From positions 50,440 to 114,439 of the forward strand of contig JAGNDO010000009.1 of NCBI GenBank assembly GCA_018003515.1: DNA of 64,000 bases, given 5' to 3'. Position numbers and translations under genes: made by a program. Shown here in pieces: positions 42,170-52,392 of the stretch. The notes under the pieces are model-generated. The model worked only from the letters and a program-made list of their open reading frames with translations. It was not told the origin of the DNA and did no database searches. Position 1 is the first letter of the stretch, and each line of letters opens with the position of its first letter. This DNA is from Caldilineaceae bacterium. Lineage in GTDB: Bacteria > Chloroflexota > Anaerolineae > Caldilineales > Caldilineaceae.

Positions 42170-42466
42170 ATGTCCATCCATGTTGAATCCATAACTGTCC
42201 AAGATGTGCTAACATCCCTCGGTTTTGCGGATCCCCTTGTCGCTGCGCGTCAGCAAGCCCAGATGATCCTGCTGGGTCGTTTGGCCAGCTACGAGGCTGA
42301 GGTGCGGCAGATGGAGCAAAAGTGGGGCGTTCCCTTCGAAGAAATGGAACGAAGATACAATAAAGTGGGCTACGAGGACCCGGAAGTGGACGATGATTAT
42401 CTGACGTGGCGATGGTTTGCAGAAGCCGCAGAAAGTGTTCGATCTAAGCTTTTGGTTGTTACTTAG
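42170..42466 (+). CDS. TumA-type antitoxin (second module)
   Basis: 98 residues, MSIHVESITVQDVLTSLGFA start, helical middle LLGRLASYEAEVRQMEQKWG, and an acidic tail region YEDPEVDDDYLTWRWFAEAA. It precedes a DUF6516/TumE-type toxin by nine bases, so it is read as the antitoxin. It resembles the partner at 28975-29268 only weakly. AAGGAGAG lies upstream of the ATG. It is 17 bases downstream of the glycogen synthase-like gene. Confidence 0.65.
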   Translation: MSIHVESITVQDVLTSLGFADPLVAARQQAQMILLGRLASYEAEVRQMEQKWGVPFEEMERRYNKVGYEDPEVDDDYLTWRWFAEAAESVRSKLLVVT

Positions 42467-42475
42467 GCGGTCATC

Positions 42476-42823
42476 ATGCTAGCAGTGTTTGAATCTCGGC
42501 CCCAGATATTTTTGGCGTGGCGGGTATTGCGCTACGTCCAGGAAGACAATCACCATTACCTCATCGTATCTGCTGCATTGAGGGACGGTAGTCGCCTGGA
42601 AATTCGGGATCACAGTTTCTCGGATGGTACGCGAAAGTATGCCTATCAGTGGATGGAGTCGGATGGACGACTGCGTCGCCGCTGGGATCAGACGAATCAT
42701 TGGCCAGATGTAGCAACATTTCCGCATCATGTTCATGTGCCAGATCAACCAACTCCACTGCCGTCCACGGTGACAAACCTGGAAGATCTAATGCTGTTTC
42801 TTGAAGATTGGTTCGCAGAATGA
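42476..42823 (+). CDS. TumE/DUF6516-type toxin (second module)
   Basis: 115 residues with the family text LIVSAALRDGSRLEIRDHSF, TRKYAYQWMESDGRLRRRWD and VATFPHHVHVPDQP, aligning with the gene at 28608-28982 (YAFHWEQ..TFPKHFH). The ThiF-like gene starts inside its stop (ATGA), so the module is joined to an unrelated enzyme. No ribosome site of its own, which fits coupling to the antitoxin. Confidence 0.75.
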   Translation: MLAVFESRPQIFLAWRVLRYVQEDNHHYLIVSAALRDGSRLEIRDHSFSDGTRKYAYQWMESDGRLRRRWDQTNHWPDVATFPHHVHVPDQPTPLPSTVTNLEDLMLFLEDWFAE

Positions 42824-43902
42824 GTACAATAATTAAAGATGGCCAAGACGACATCTCCCGCTACCAACGCCAAATGATCTTCCCCGGCCTGGGCGCGGAC
42901 GGCCAGCGCCGCCTGGCCGAAAGCACCGTGATCCTCGTGGGCTGCGGGGCGACGGGGACGCACTTGGCGGGGATGTTGGCCCGAGCCGGGGTGGGGCGGC
43001 TGCGCATCATCGACCGGGATTTTATTGAGCTGACCAACCTGCAGCGCCAGACGCTCTTTGACGAGACCGACATTGCCGCCAACCTGCCCAAGGCGGAGGC
43101 CGCAGCCCGCAAGCTGCGGGCGGTGAACAGCGCCATCGACATCGAGGCAATCGTGGCGGATCTCAACCCCGGCAATGTGTTGGACCTGCTGGGGGACGCC
43201 ACCCTGGTCATGGATGGCACGGATAACTTTTCCACCCGCTATCTGCTCAACGACGCCTGCCTGAAGCTGGGACTGCCCTGGGTCTACACCGGGGTGATCG
43301 CCTCCTATGGCATGACGGCGACTTTTGTGCCGGATGCCGCTGCGCCCAAGCTGCCGGGCAAGCGGGCGGCCACGGGCTGCATCCACTGCGCCTTGGGCGA
43401 CATGCCGGCACCGGGGACCACGGCGACGTGTGACACGGCCGGCGTGGTCGGCCCAGCCGTGGCCCTGATCACCGCGGTGGCTGCGGCGGAGGCCATGAAA
43501 ATTCTGGCCGGAACCGGGGATCTGAATCCGGGGCTGATCCACATGGATGTGTGGAGCCATGACTACGAGCGTTTCCAGTTCCCCCGCCGGGCCGACTGTC
43601 CCGTGTGCGGCGAGACGCCCAGCTTCGCCTTTTTGGATGCCCAAATGGGCACCACCAGCACCAGCCTGTGCGGACGCAATGCCGTCCAAGTCACTACCTT
43701 CGGCGGGGGGCGGCTGGATTTGGCCCAGGTCGAGCGGGCCATGCGGGCCGTCAGCGCCGAGGTGAAGCGCAACGAATTTCTGCTCAAAGCCCAGATCAAC
43801 GGCTACGAATTCACCGTTTTTCCCGACAACCGAGCCATCATCAAGGGCACGGCGGACGAGGATCTGGCCAAGAGCTTGTATGCCCGCTATATTGGTGGCT
43901 GA
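42820..43902 (+). CDS. ThiF/MoeB/HesA-family adenylyltransferase
   Basis: 360 residues of the E1-like family that adenylates the C-terminal glycine of a ubiquitin-like sulfur carrier. Nucleotide motif [33 protein letters not shown], four zinc cysteines as CIHC and CPVC, and a catalytic-cysteine segment [12 protein letters not shown]. About 80 residues follow the zinc motif as an extra C-terminal domain ([20 protein letters not shown]). ThiF, MoeB and HesA cannot be told apart here. A MoaA gene is in the window but far away; ThiS or MoaD partners are not seen. Confidence 0.87.
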   Translation: MSTIIKDGQDDISRYQRQMIFPGLGADGQRRLAESTVILVGCGATGTHLAGMLARAGVGRLRIIDRDFIELTNLQRQTLFDETDIAANLPKAEAAARKLRAVNSAIDIEAIVADLNPGNVLDLLGDATLVMDGTDNFSTRYLLNDACLKLGLPWVYTGVIASYGMTATFVPDAAAPKLPGKRAATGCIHCALGDMPAPGTTATCDTAGVVGPAVALITAVAAAEAMKILAGTGDLNPGLIHMDVWSHDYERFQFPRRADCPVCGETPSFAFLDAQMGTTSTSLCGRNAVQVTTFGGGRLDLAQVERAMRAVSAEVKRNEFLLKAQINGYEFTVFPDNRAIIKGTADEDLAKSLYARYIGG

Positions 43903-43969
43903 CGAAAAATCAACCGCAGAGAATGCTGAGAGAACGTTGAGTTCGCAGAGAAAAACAAAGGAGCAGGAG

Positions 43970-46213
43970 ATGGGCGACCAAACGCAGGAAACAAAGAGAA
44001 GCAACGCGGATTTTGCCGACATCGAAGCGATTGTGGGCGGCTATCATGGCGCGCCGCACAAGATTTTGGGGATGCACGAGACAATGGTGGATGAGAAATC
44101 CTGCATTGTGGTGCGGGCATTTCGGCCTTTGGATGAGCGGGTTTTTGTATTGGATGTGAAAAATGAGCGCCAGTTTGAGATGGAACAAGTTCACGAAGGC
44201 GGCTTTTTTGAGCTGCTCTTTGCCCGGCGACGCAATCCGTTTCAATACCGATTGGTATTGCATGGCAAGGATGGCAGCCTCAACGAGATCGAGGATGCGT
44301 ATGCCTTCTCTTTCCTGTTGACCGATTTCGACCTGCATCTGCACGGCGAGGGCACCTTTACCCAAAGCTATGTCAAGATGGGGGCGCAGATGCGCACGGC
44401 GGAAGGGGTGGCCGGGGGCGAAGTGGCCGGGGTCAACTTTGCTGTGTGGGCCCCCAACGCCCAGCGGGTAGGGGTGATCGGCCCCTTCAACGGCTGGGAC
44501 CATCGCATGCACGCCATGACCCAGCGGGCCGGGGGGATCTGGGAGATCTTCATCCCCAATTTGGTGCAAGGCACGGACTATAAGTATTCGATCAAATCCT
44601 CGGTGATGGGCTATGAGGTGGACAAGACCGACCCTTACGGCTTCTATGCCGACCTGCGTCCGGACACCGCGTCCCGCATCTGGGATCTGCGCAACTATGT
44701 GTGGGAAGACGATGCGTGGATGGGAGAGCGGCAAACCAGCCAAGCCGGCGACCAGCCTATGGTGGTCTATGAGGTGCATCTGGGCAGCTGGCGGCGCACG
44801 TTGGAGGGTGACTATCTCAGCTATCGGGATCTGGCCCACCAGATGGTGGAGCATGTGAAGGAGTTGGGCTTTACCCATATCGAACTGTTGCCTATCACCG
44901 AGCATCCGTATGACGGCTCTTGGGGCTATCAAACCACGGGTTATTTTGCGCCGACCAGCCGCTTCGGCACGCCGGACGACTTCAAGTATTTTGTGGATCA
45001 CTGTCACCGCCACGGCATCGGCGTGATCCTGGACTGGGTGCCCGCCCACTTCCCCAAGGACGCCCACGGCCTGGCCTTCTTTGACGGTACCCACGTCTAC
45101 GAACATTCGGACCCCCGCCAGGGCGAACACCAGGATTGGGGTACCAAGATCTTCAATTTTGAGCGCAACGAGGTGTGCAACTTCCTGCTCAACAGCGCCC
45201 TCTTCTGGCTGAAGGAATATCACATCGATGGCATACGGGTGGATGCAGTGGCGTCCATGCTCTATTTAGATTATAGCCGGGAAGCGGGCCAGTGGATCCC
45301 TAACAAATATGGCGGACGGGAGAACCTGGGGGCCATCGATTTCCTGCGCCGCTTTAACGAGTTGACCCATGCCGAGTTCCCCGGCGTCCTCACCATCGCC
45401 GAGGAGAGTACCTCCTGGCCTATGGTCACTCGGCCCACCTACATGGGCGGGTTGGGCTTCGACATGAAGTGGAACATGGGCTGGATGAACGACACCCTCA
45501 AATATTTCCAGAACAATCCCATCTACCGCCGCTATCAGCAAGGCTCCATCACCTTCAGTTTGATGTACGCCTTTAGCGAAAACTTCATCCTGCCCTTCAG
45601 CCACGACGAAGTGGTGCATCTAAAAAAGTCCATGCTGGACAAGATGCCTGGGGATCTGTGGCAGAAGTTTGCCAATCTGCGCTTGCTCTATATGTATATG
45701 TACGGCCATCCGGGCAAGAAATTGCTCTTTATGGGGGATGAGTTTGGCCAATGGAGCGAGTGGAATGAGGCCAAGAGCCTGGATTGGCATCTGCTCGAAC
45801 ACCCCAGCCACCGCAAGATGATGCAGTTCCTGGCGGATCTGACCCACCTTTACCGGGAGGAGGGTGCCCTGCACGAGGTGGACCACAGTTGGGAAGGCTT
45901 CCAGTGGATCGACTTCAGCGATGCGGATCAGTCCATTCTCAGCTTTGTGCGCCGGGGCAAGAACCCCAAGGACGCGGTCGTAGTGGTGTGCAACTTTACG
46001 CCCGTGCCTCGCATGGGCTATCGGGTGGGGCTGCCCCAGGCCGGGGAGTATGCGGAGATCTTCAACAGCGACTGGGCAAAATATGGGGGCAGCGGGATCG
46101 GCAACAGCGGGGTCGTCCTAGCCCAAGCCCAGCCGTGGCAGAGCTGTGACTATTCCACCCCGCTCAACCTGCCCCCCCTGGCGGCCATTGTATTGAAGCC
46201 CAAGCAGGCATAA
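43970..46213 (+). CDS. glgB: 1,4-alpha-glucan branching enzyme
   Basis: 747 residues, GH13. An N-terminal CBM48-type domain (two tandem parts; [20 protein letters not shown]) precedes the TIM-barrel. Catalytic residues: D425 in [17 protein letters not shown]478 in IAEESTSWP, and the Asp of [14 protein letters not shown]. Length is typical of GlgB with both N-terminal parts. AAAGGAGCAGGAG lies before ATG 43970. It follows the ThiF-like gene by 67 bases and forms, with the synthase-like gene, a glycogen pathway pair split by the TumE module. Confidence 0.96.
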   Translation: MGDQTQETKRSNADFADIEAIVGGYHGAPHKILGMHETMVDEKSCIVVRAFRPLDERVFVLDVKNERQFEMEQVHEGGFFELLFARRRNPFQYRLVLHGKDGSLNEIEDAYAFSFLLTDFDLHLHGEGTFTQSYVKMGAQMRTAEGVAGGEVAGVNFAVWAPNAQRVGVIGPFNGWDHRMHAMTQRAGGIWEIFIPNLVQGTDYKYSIKSSVMGYEVDKTDPYGFYADLRPDTASRIWDLRNYVWEDDAWMGERQTSQAGDQPMVVYEVHLGSWRRTLEGDYLSYRDLAHQMVEHVKELGFTHIELLPITEHPYDGSWGYQTTGYFAPTSRFGTPDDFKYFVDHCHRHGIGVILDWVPAHFPKDAHGLAFFDGTHVYEHSDPRQGEHQDWGTKIFNFERNEVCNFLLNSALFWLKEYHIDGIRVDAVASMLYLDYSREAGQWIPNKYGGRENLGAIDFLRRFNELTHAEFPGVLTIAEESTSWPMVTRPTYMGGLGFDMKWNMGWMNDTLKYFQNNPIYRRYQQGSITFSLMYAFSENFILPFSHDEVVHLKKSMLDKMPGDLWQKFANLRLLYMYMYGHPGKKLLFMGDEFGQWSEWNEAKSLDWHLLEHPSHRKMMQFLADLTHLYREEGALHEVDHSWEGFQWIDFSDADQSILSFVRRGKNPKDAVVVVCNFTPVPRMGYRVGLPQAGEYAEIFNSDWAKYGGSGIGNSGVVLAQAQPWQSCDYSTPLNLPPLAAIVLKPKQA

Positions 46214-46215
46214 AG

Positions 46216-46262
46216 CCACGAATCTGCACGCATCAAAGGGGTTGATGCGTGCGGATTCGTGG
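46216..46262 (+). terminator. Hairpin after glgB
   Basis: Arms 46216-46236 and 46242-46262 pair at 20 of 21 positions around AGGGG, followed by ATCTTTCT. Likely a terminator with a weak T-run. Confidence 0.65.
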
Positions 46263-46387
46263 ATCTTTCTCCTCTGATCCGGGCCGATTAGCCCAATTAT
46301 CCCAGATTCTTTGCATCGGGATTGTGGTAGGGTGGATCAATTCATACAGCATTGATGGGCTTGCGCAGGGGTGGAGCAGCGGCTGGC

Positions 46388-49300
46388 ATGGCAAACCAAG
46401 GCAATATCCTCAATCACAATCCAGGCATCCTTTCGGACGCGGCCCCGTCGTTGGCGGATCGGCTCAGTGAGATTGCTTTGCACTTGGCAGATCTGGATAA
46501 TCTTGAGGCGGTCTGTTTGATGTTGGGCCGAAAAGTAGGCAGGCTTGGGCTGGGGGTAGCCATGATCCTGCCGCGTTTCTTAGATCAGACAACCGGCGAC
46601 CCAGTTTACATCGCCTACCATCTTTGTGATCCTGGGGATCCAGATTGGACCACCGGCCAAGATCCCAGCGAGCCATTTTTCCCGGACAACCAGGCAACGA
46701 TGGCCGGCCAGATCCGGCAGATGCCCCGGGTTGCTTCCTTGGGACAAGATTTCGCCAACCTGCTCGACTCCGCTCTCCCCCATGCCCTTGTGCGCGCCGA
46801 TGACCAGGGCATCCTGGTGCCCCTGGTTCCCCATTCACCAGAAAAAGGATTATTGATCGTTTGGGGCGAAGGACTCCGGCCTTCTGACACCATCCCCTTT
46901 TCGGCCCTTGCGGGCATGTTGGGTCTGGTATTAAAAATTATCACCTCCGTTTCTCGACAGCAATACAAACATCAGATCGAACAAGCGACCCTGTTGGACA
47001 TCTCCCGCATCCTGCTCCAGGGGTCGGATCTGCGCACCCTGTTGGGCCAAGTGGCAGAGACAATCAAGCAAACCACGAAGACGGAATTGGCCCATATTCA
47101 TCTTTTTGATGGAGACAGCCATTGCTTTGTCCCCTATGGGGCCGCAGGCTGGGATGGAGGCCCCCCCATTCCCATCCCCCAAGAGCCGCCCGATGTCCAT
47201 CCAAATGGGCTGTCCTATGTTTACTATAAAAAGCAGCCTATTATCATTGACGACGATCGAACAGAACTCCGTTTTGGTTCGCCGGACTTTTCGCAAAAGC
47301 TGGGCATTCGTTCTGTGGTGATAGTACCCATCCTGGTAGGAAACAGAGAGGTCATCGGCTCGATTGCATGTAGCGCAATAGAGGAAAACAGCTTTCACGA
47401 GCAGGATGTGCGTCTGTTGGCATTGATTTCCAGCAGCGCGGCCCAGGCCATCGAGCGGCTGCGTTTGCACCAGAACACCCAGCGCCAAGTGGAGGAACTG
47501 AGCATTCTCTATCAAGTGGCCCAGTTGGCTAACAATGTCTTGGACGAGGATGAGTTGCTACAACAGGTCACAGATGCGATCCGAGAGGCATTTTATGCTG
47601 ACGAGTTCGGTTTTATGCTCCTTAACCAAGAGGGTGATGGGCTGCTACCCCACGCTTCGTATCACACCCATTCAGGATTTGATCTAGCCGAGCCATTGGC
47701 CTTGGATGACAGGAGTGTCAACGGCCAAGTCTTCATCACCCAGACGCCACAACGCATTTCAGATGTTTTGCAACACCCGGGCTATCGAGCCTTCATCCCA
47801 GACATGCGTTCAGAGCTGTGTGTCCCCCTTATGGCGCATAACGAGATTCTGGGGGTCATCAATGCCGAAAGCCGATACCCCGATTACTTTTTGGCCCAAG
47901 ATGAACGTTTTCTACTAACCATCTCCGGGCAGATCGCTTCTGCGATCCTGCGTATCCGCCACTATGCCCAAGAGCATCAGCGGAGTACACAGAGCGAAAG
48001 TCTGCGGCTCGCCACATCCACCTTGGCCTCCAGTCTGGATCTGCAAGAGGTGTTGACCAACATTTTGGAGCAGTTGGATTCCTTGCTCCATATGGACAGC
48101 GCCTGCATCTTCCTCAAAGAAGAGCGCGGGTTGCTGGCCGTGGCCGCCAAGGGCTTTGCCAACCTGGACGAGATCGTCGGCAGCTACTTCTCTGCGGACC
48201 AGGCGCTGTATCAAGAGATCGAGCGCCTGGGCAAGCCGGTGATCATACAGGATACCCGACTGGACCGCCGTTTTGCCGCCTGGGCCAACACCTCCCAGGT
48301 GCGATCTTGGTTGGGCGTCCCCATGTCCGTGCGGGGGAAGGTGATCGGCTATATCACCATTGATGACTGGGGGCCCAATGCCTTTACGACAGCCCAGGCG
48401 GATCTGGCCCAACCTTTTGCCAACCAGGCGGCGATGGTGATCGAGAATGCCCGACTCTTTGAGTCCGAGCGGCGTCAACTTGCCCTGGCCCAAGCCCAAC
48501 AAGAGATCGGCCGACTGCTCACCTCGGAGTTGGATCTGAGCCAGGTGCTGGAGACGATTCTGGAAGTGCTTAACCGGGTTGTGCCGTCGGACAGCGCCAG
48601 CATCATGCTGGTGGACGATGAGGGTCAAGTCTCCATGTCTGCCAGCCGTAATTTGGTGATCACATCAGAAACCATCCACTTCACCACGACCAGCTTGAGG
48701 GATGCATTCGCCAAGTTTGGCGATAAAGATACGAGCCTAATTGTGGACACGGAGACGGATGACCGTTGGATCCAACTGCAAGGTAGCCCCATTCGCTCGT
48801 GGGTGGGGGCGGTTTTGTCCATTCAAGGCAAGACCATTGGCATGCTCAATATCGATAGCCACCAGCCTTATTCCTTTGACCAGAGCATCCTGCCCATTGT
48901 GCGCACCTTTGCCGACCAGGCCGCGGTGGCCATCTACAATGGCCGCATGTTTGATCTGACCCAGCAAGCCTTGAATGTCACCGAGATCCTCTACACCACG
49001 GCCCACGCGCTGATCGAAACCACAGATTTGGATGGGGTGTTGCGCATTGTGGCGAGCCAGGCCCGCAATGCCATGGACGCAGATCAGGTCACGGTCACCC
49101 TGATCGATGTACCCGCCCAGCGGGTGATCCAGATGACAAGTTCGGCGAATGGGCAAATCCAAACCGATATTCCTGACCTCCTCGACTCACAAACCATCTT
49201 TGATGCCCTGTGGCGCGCACCCGAAGGTGAAAGTCTGCGCCAACGACTCCCCCATCTGTTGGCATCGCAGCCGGGCGTGGAGGGAAATGGCCGGCTGATT

Positions 49301-50233
49301 GTTCCCCTGGTTTTCCAGGAGAGCCCCCTGGGGCTGATGGTGGCCCAGAATGGCCCCCACCAACCCGAATTTACCCAGCGCCAGCTTGATCTGCTGATGG
49401 CAATTGGCAATCAGGCCGCCACGGCCATCACAAGTATGCAGCTTGTCAGCGCCTTGGAGACGGAAAAAGACCAGCTTGAGCTACGGGTCACCGAGCGCAC
49501 CCAGGATCTGGCCAGGGCCAATGAGCAGTTGAAGGAGCTGGACCGGCTAAAATCCGAATTTATCGCCAATGTCAGCCATGAACTGCGCACCCCGCTCACC
49601 AATATCAAACTTTATCTTTCCTTGCTCAGTCGTACCAGCGTAGAGAGCCAGGCAAACCACCTCAGGGTTATCAAAGAACAAGCCGACCAACTGCACCAAT
49701 TGATCGAAACTGTGTTGGATCTTTCCCACTTGGATGCCAGCGTGGAGAGCGAAACCGCCAAAAATATGCCCGTGGAGGTGGGCCGGTTGATCATCACCTT
49801 GGTTGAGGAAGCCCGACCCCGTGCCAAGGCCAAGGAGATCAGGCTGGAAATTCTGGCCCTCAGCAATCGGGCCTATGTTCAGGGGGATCGGGAACAGCTT
49901 ACCCAAGCTTTTGAAGGCTTGATTGCCAACGCCCTGAAGTATACCCAAGCCGGCGGCGCGATCAACCTGCAAGTGCGCCGGGAGGAGGGCCATATCTCAG
50001 TCATCGTGGAGGACACGGGCATGGGCATCCATCCTCAAGATCAGCCCTTCATTTTTGACCGTTTCTATCGCAGCCGGCAAGCGACCGACGCCAATATTCC
50101 GGGAACCGGGCTAGGGTTGAGCATAGTTAAAAAGATTATCGACCACCACAAAGGACAGATTGAGGTAGTCAGTCAACTCGATCACGGCAGCAAATTTAGC
50201 GTACGGCTACCCAGCATTTCGGAGGTATCATGA
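46388..50233 (+). CDS. Multi-GAF sensor histidine kinase
   Basis: About 1281 residues, cytoplasmic, no membrane helix. After a degenerate N-terminal sensor region (1-190) come about five GAF domains, roughly 200-345, 360-520, 535-690, 700-855 and 865-1015, each closed by a helix such as FANQAAMVIENARLFESE. A coiled coil (1020-1055) leads to HisKA with His1064 in NVSHELRTPLTNIKLYLSLL, and the HATPase domain (about 1115-1281) has ALKYTQAGG, DTGMGIH and GTGLGLSIV. The next gene starts inside its stop (ATGA), so sensor and receiver-kinase are coupled. Start at 46388 is a choice; 46352 is also possible. Confidence 0.9.
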   Translation: MANQGNILNHNPGILSDAAPSLADRLSEIALHLADLDNLEAVCLMLGRKVGRLGLGVAMILPRFLDQTTGDPVYIAYHLCDPGDPDWTTGQDPSEPFFPDNQATMAGQIRQMPRVASLGQDFANLLDSALPHALVRADDQGILVPLVPHSPEKGLLIVWGEGLRPSDTIPFSALAGMLGLVLKIITSVSRQQYKHQIEQATLLDISRILLQGSDLRTLLGQVAETIKQTTKTELAHIHLFDGDSHCFVPYGAAGWDGGPPIPIPQEPPDVHPNGLSYVYYKKQPIIIDDDRTELRFGSPDFSQKLGIRSVVIVPILVGNREVIGSIACSAIEENSFHEQDVRLLALISSSAAQAIERLRLHQNTQRQVEELSILYQVAQLANNVLDEDELLQQVTDAIREAFYADEFGFMLLNQEGDGLLPHASYHTHSGFDLAEPLALDDRSVNGQVFITQTPQRISDVLQHPGYRAFIPDMRSELCVPLMAHNEILGVINAESRYPDYFLAQDERFLLTISGQIASAILRIRHYAQEHQRSTQSESLRLATSTLASSLDLQEVLTNILEQLDSLLHMDSACIFLKEERGLLAVAAKGFANLDEIVGSYFSADQALYQEIERLGKPVIIQDTRLDRRFAAWANTSQVRSWLGVPMSVRGKVIGYITIDDWGPNAFTTAQADLAQPFANQAAMVIENARLFESERRQLALAQAQQEIGRLLTSELDLSQVLETILEVLNRVVPSDSASIMLVDDEGQVSMSASRNLVITSETIHFTTTSLRDAFAKFGDKDTSLIVDTETDDRWIQLQGSPIRSWVGAVLSIQGKTIGMLNIDSHQPYSFDQSILPIVRTFADQAAVAIYNGRMFDLTQQALNVTEILYTTAHALIETTDLDGVLRIVASQARNAMDADQVTVTLIDVPAQRVIQMTSSANGQIQTDIPDLLDSQTIFDALWRAPEGESLRQRLPHLLASQPGVEGNGRLIVPLVFQESPLGLMVAQNGPHQPEFTQRQLDLLMAIGNQAATAITSMQLVSALETEKDQLELRVTERTQDLARANEQLKELDRLKSEFIANVSHELRTPLTNIKLYLSLLSRTSVESQANHLRVIKEQADQLHQLIETVLDLSHLDASVESETAKNMPVEVGRLIITLVEEARPRAKAKEIRLEILALSNRAYVQGDREQLTQAFEGLIANALKYTQAGGAINLQVRREEGHISVIVEDTGMGIHPQDQPFIFDRFYRSRQATDANIPGTGLGLSIVKKIIDHHKGQIEVVSQLDHGSKFSVRLPSISEVS

Positions 50234-51366
50234 ATCAACCCAATTCTGCTTCTCCAGAAGGTCAACGTCCCCTGCTCATGGTGGTGGAAGACAATTCTGC
50301 CATGAACACGGCCATTTGTGATGTTTTGGAATATAACGAGTTTCGCGTTGTATCGGCCTTCAACGGCCAAGCCGCCCTGGAAATGATGACAATCGAGCGC
50401 CCAAGCCTGATTCTTTGCGACATCATGATGCCCAAAATGGACGGGTATACCCTGCTGCAACATACCCGGGCCGATGTCAACCTGCGCACTTTGCCCTTTA
50501 TTTTCTTGACGGCCCGTACGGCCGACGAAGACCGGCGACGGGCCAAAAGCATCGGCATCGAGGACTATCTCACCAAGCCCTTTGACCCGGACGACTTGCT
50601 GATCTCGGTCAACAATGCCCTGCGCCGGGCCGAATCTGTTGCCGTGGAGACCCAGCGCCAGTTGGACGAGATGCGCAACCAGATCGTGGCGGTGTTGCAG
50701 CACGAATTCCGCACGCCCCTCACCCTGGTCTTGGGTTATGCCGAGTTTCTCCAAGAGACCACCAACTTGGATGATCTGGATTTGGACGATCTGCGCACCT
50801 CTGCCGCGGCTATTTTGGAGGGCGGTCATCGTCTGCAAAAGTTGATTGAGGGCTTCTTGATGCTGGCCGATTTGCAGGGGCGGGCCAATTTTGAGGGCGA
50901 GTTGAGCTATTTGGATTGTGCCTCCCTGATCCACTACGTAGCCGGCGAGGTGAGTCCCTTGGCCAAGGCGGCGAACGTGACCATTCAGATCATCGGCGAG
51001 ATCTCGTGTCGCATCTCTGGCTCCGAACGCCATCTGCGGGACGCGCTCAAGCGCATGTTGGACAACGCCATCCGCTACAGTCGCCCAGATTCGCGCCATG
51101 TGTGGGTGGCCCTGGTGCAAGAGGCCGGCTACACGGGCATCTCCATCCAGGATGAGGGCATCGGCATCCCGCCGCAAGTGGTGCTGCAACTCTCTCAACC
51201 CTTCGCCCAGGTGGACCGGCGCAACCGGGAGACCCCGGGTGCCGGTCTCAGCCTGGCCCTGATCCAACAGGTGGCCCGGTTGCACGGTGGCGATCTGACC
51301 ATCGACAGCGAATACGGCAAGGGTAGCGCCTTCACCCTCTGGCTGCCCACTGCGCCGCCTCAGTAA
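50230..51366 (+). CDS. Receiver-histidine kinase hybrid
   Basis: 378 residues with reversed order: receiver domain first (about 14-130) with phospho-acceptor D64 in LILCDIMMPKMDGYTLLQ and YLTKPFDPDD, then HisKA with His158 in VLQHEFRTPLTLVLGYAEF, then an HATPase domain (about 265-375; RMLDNAIRYS, QDEGIGIPP, TPGAGLSLALI). It would receive phosphate from the upstream multi-GAF kinase and control its own kinase or a further partner. No DNA-binding output is in the protein. The ATG overlaps the upstream stop by four bases. Confidence 0.9.
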   Translation: MNQPNSASPEGQRPLLMVVEDNSAMNTAICDVLEYNEFRVVSAFNGQAALEMMTIERPSLILCDIMMPKMDGYTLLQHTRADVNLRTLPFIFLTARTADEDRRRAKSIGIEDYLTKPFDPDDLLISVNNALRRAESVAVETQRQLDEMRNQIVAVLQHEFRTPLTLVLGYAEFLQETTNLDDLDLDDLRTSAAAILEGGHRLQKLIEGFLMLADLQGRANFEGELSYLDCASLIHYVAGEVSPLAKAANVTIQIIGEISCRISGSERHLRDALKRMLDNAIRYSRPDSRHVWVALVQEAGYTGISIQDEGIGIPPQVVLQLSQPFAQVDRRNRETPGAGLSLALIQQVARLHGGDLTIDSEYGKGSAFTLWLPTAPPQ

Positions 51367-51374
51367 GGCAAAAA

Positions 51375-51427
51375 ATAGGTACGCGGATGACGCAGATCCG
51401 TCAAATCAGCGTCATCCGCGTACCTAT
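51375..51427. terminator. Perfect 19-bp hairpin between convergent genes
   Basis: ATAGGTACGCGGATGACGC (51375-51393) pairs perfectly with 51409-51427. It overlaps the mevalonate kinase stop codon and would serve both convergent transcripts. Confidence 0.75.
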
Positions 51428-52392
51428 TGCCCTTCCCCCACACTTGTCAAGATCACCCGCTTGGCCCCGGCGGCGGTGAGGGCGTCCAGGACCGGCTGGG
51501 GATTGGCCGGATCCACCAGGGCGATGATGTTGCCGCCCCGTCCGCCGCCGCTCAGTTTGGCCCCGAATGACCCCGCCTCCTGCGCCGCCAAAATCAACCG
51601 CGCCAACGGCTGCGAACTGACCCCGATCTCCGCCAACAATTGCTGGTTGCGCCGAAAGAGGCCACCCAGCGCCCGCCAGCGCCTCACTTCCCCGCCGGAC
51701 TGCTCCATCAAGCCCCGCACTTGGGTGGCAATGGCCCCCATGCTGTCAAACAGCGGCTCAAATTTGGCCGGGTGCGCCTGCCAGGATCGGCGCACATCCC
51801 CCACGGTCTCCACGGTGGGGGCGGCGATGCCGCTGTCCGCAATGGCCAGGGCGAAGCGCAGCCGGGGCGCAAAAGTGATCGGCGGCGTCCCCTTGACAAA
51901 CCAGACCGGCTGCCCGAAGGCGATGACCGTGTTGTCGATGCCGCTTGGGGTGCCGTGATAGAGGGTTTCACTTTGAAAAACCAGGTCGCTGACCAGACCA
52001 GGGTGTGCTGTTTTTCCAGCCTTGGCAAAGAGCGCCCGCACCAGGGCCGTGGCCAGGGCCGCGCCGCTGCCCAACCCGCTGGCAATGGGGATCTGGCTGT
52101 TGACGGTGACGGTCCAATCTGGGTTGGCAGGTAGATCCAAATGGGTCAAGGTCAGACGCAGGATCAGGGCCAGGGGATGGTCCGGGGGGGCGTCGGCCAG
52201 GGGCAGGGTTTGGCCCAGATCCGGGGCGTGGAGGGTGCAGCCAGCGCCGGGGGCTGTCGGGGCAATGGTGGCGTGGGCCTGCACCTCCCCCACGGGGATG
52301 GCGATGGCCGGGCGGCCATAGACCACGGCATGTTCGCCCACCAGGATGATCTTGCCGGGCGCAGAGGCGGAGACGGTGGCAATTTCGGTCAT
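51424..52392 (-). CDS. mvk: Mevalonate kinase
   Basis: 322-residue GHMP kinase that phosphorylates mevalonate in isoprenoid synthesis. Motif 1 APGKIILVGEHAVVYGRPAI, motif 2 IPIASGLGSGAALATALVRA (ATP loop), motif 3 KLSGGGRGGNIIALV, and the GIDNTV aspartate region after SETLYHGTPS. A bacterial mevalonate pathway is consistent with part of Chloroflexota. The ATG overlaps the GNAT gene stop by four bases. Other mevalonate genes are not in the window. Confidence 0.93.
   Translation of the reverse strand: MTEIATVSASAPGKIILVGEHAVVYGRPAIAIPVGEVQAHATIAPTAPGAGCTLHAPDLGQTLPLADAPPDHPLALILRLTLTHLDLPANPDWTVTVNSQIPIASGLGSGAALATALVRALFAKAGKTAHPGLVSDLVFQSETLYHGTPSGIDNTVIAFGQPVWFVKGTPPITFAPRLRFALAIADSGIAAPTVETVGDVRRSWQAHPAKFEPLFDSMGAIATQVRGLMEQSGGEVRRWRALGGLFRRNQQLLAEIGVSSQPLARLILAAQEAGSFGAKLSGGGRGGNIIALVDPANPQPVLDALTAAGAKRVILTSVGEGQ

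Noticed and set aside
40455-42215. 586-codon minus-strand frame over the glycogen-synthase-like gene
   Set aside because: Same antisense composition artefact; no start signal, and the sense gene is a recognisable glycosyltransferase.
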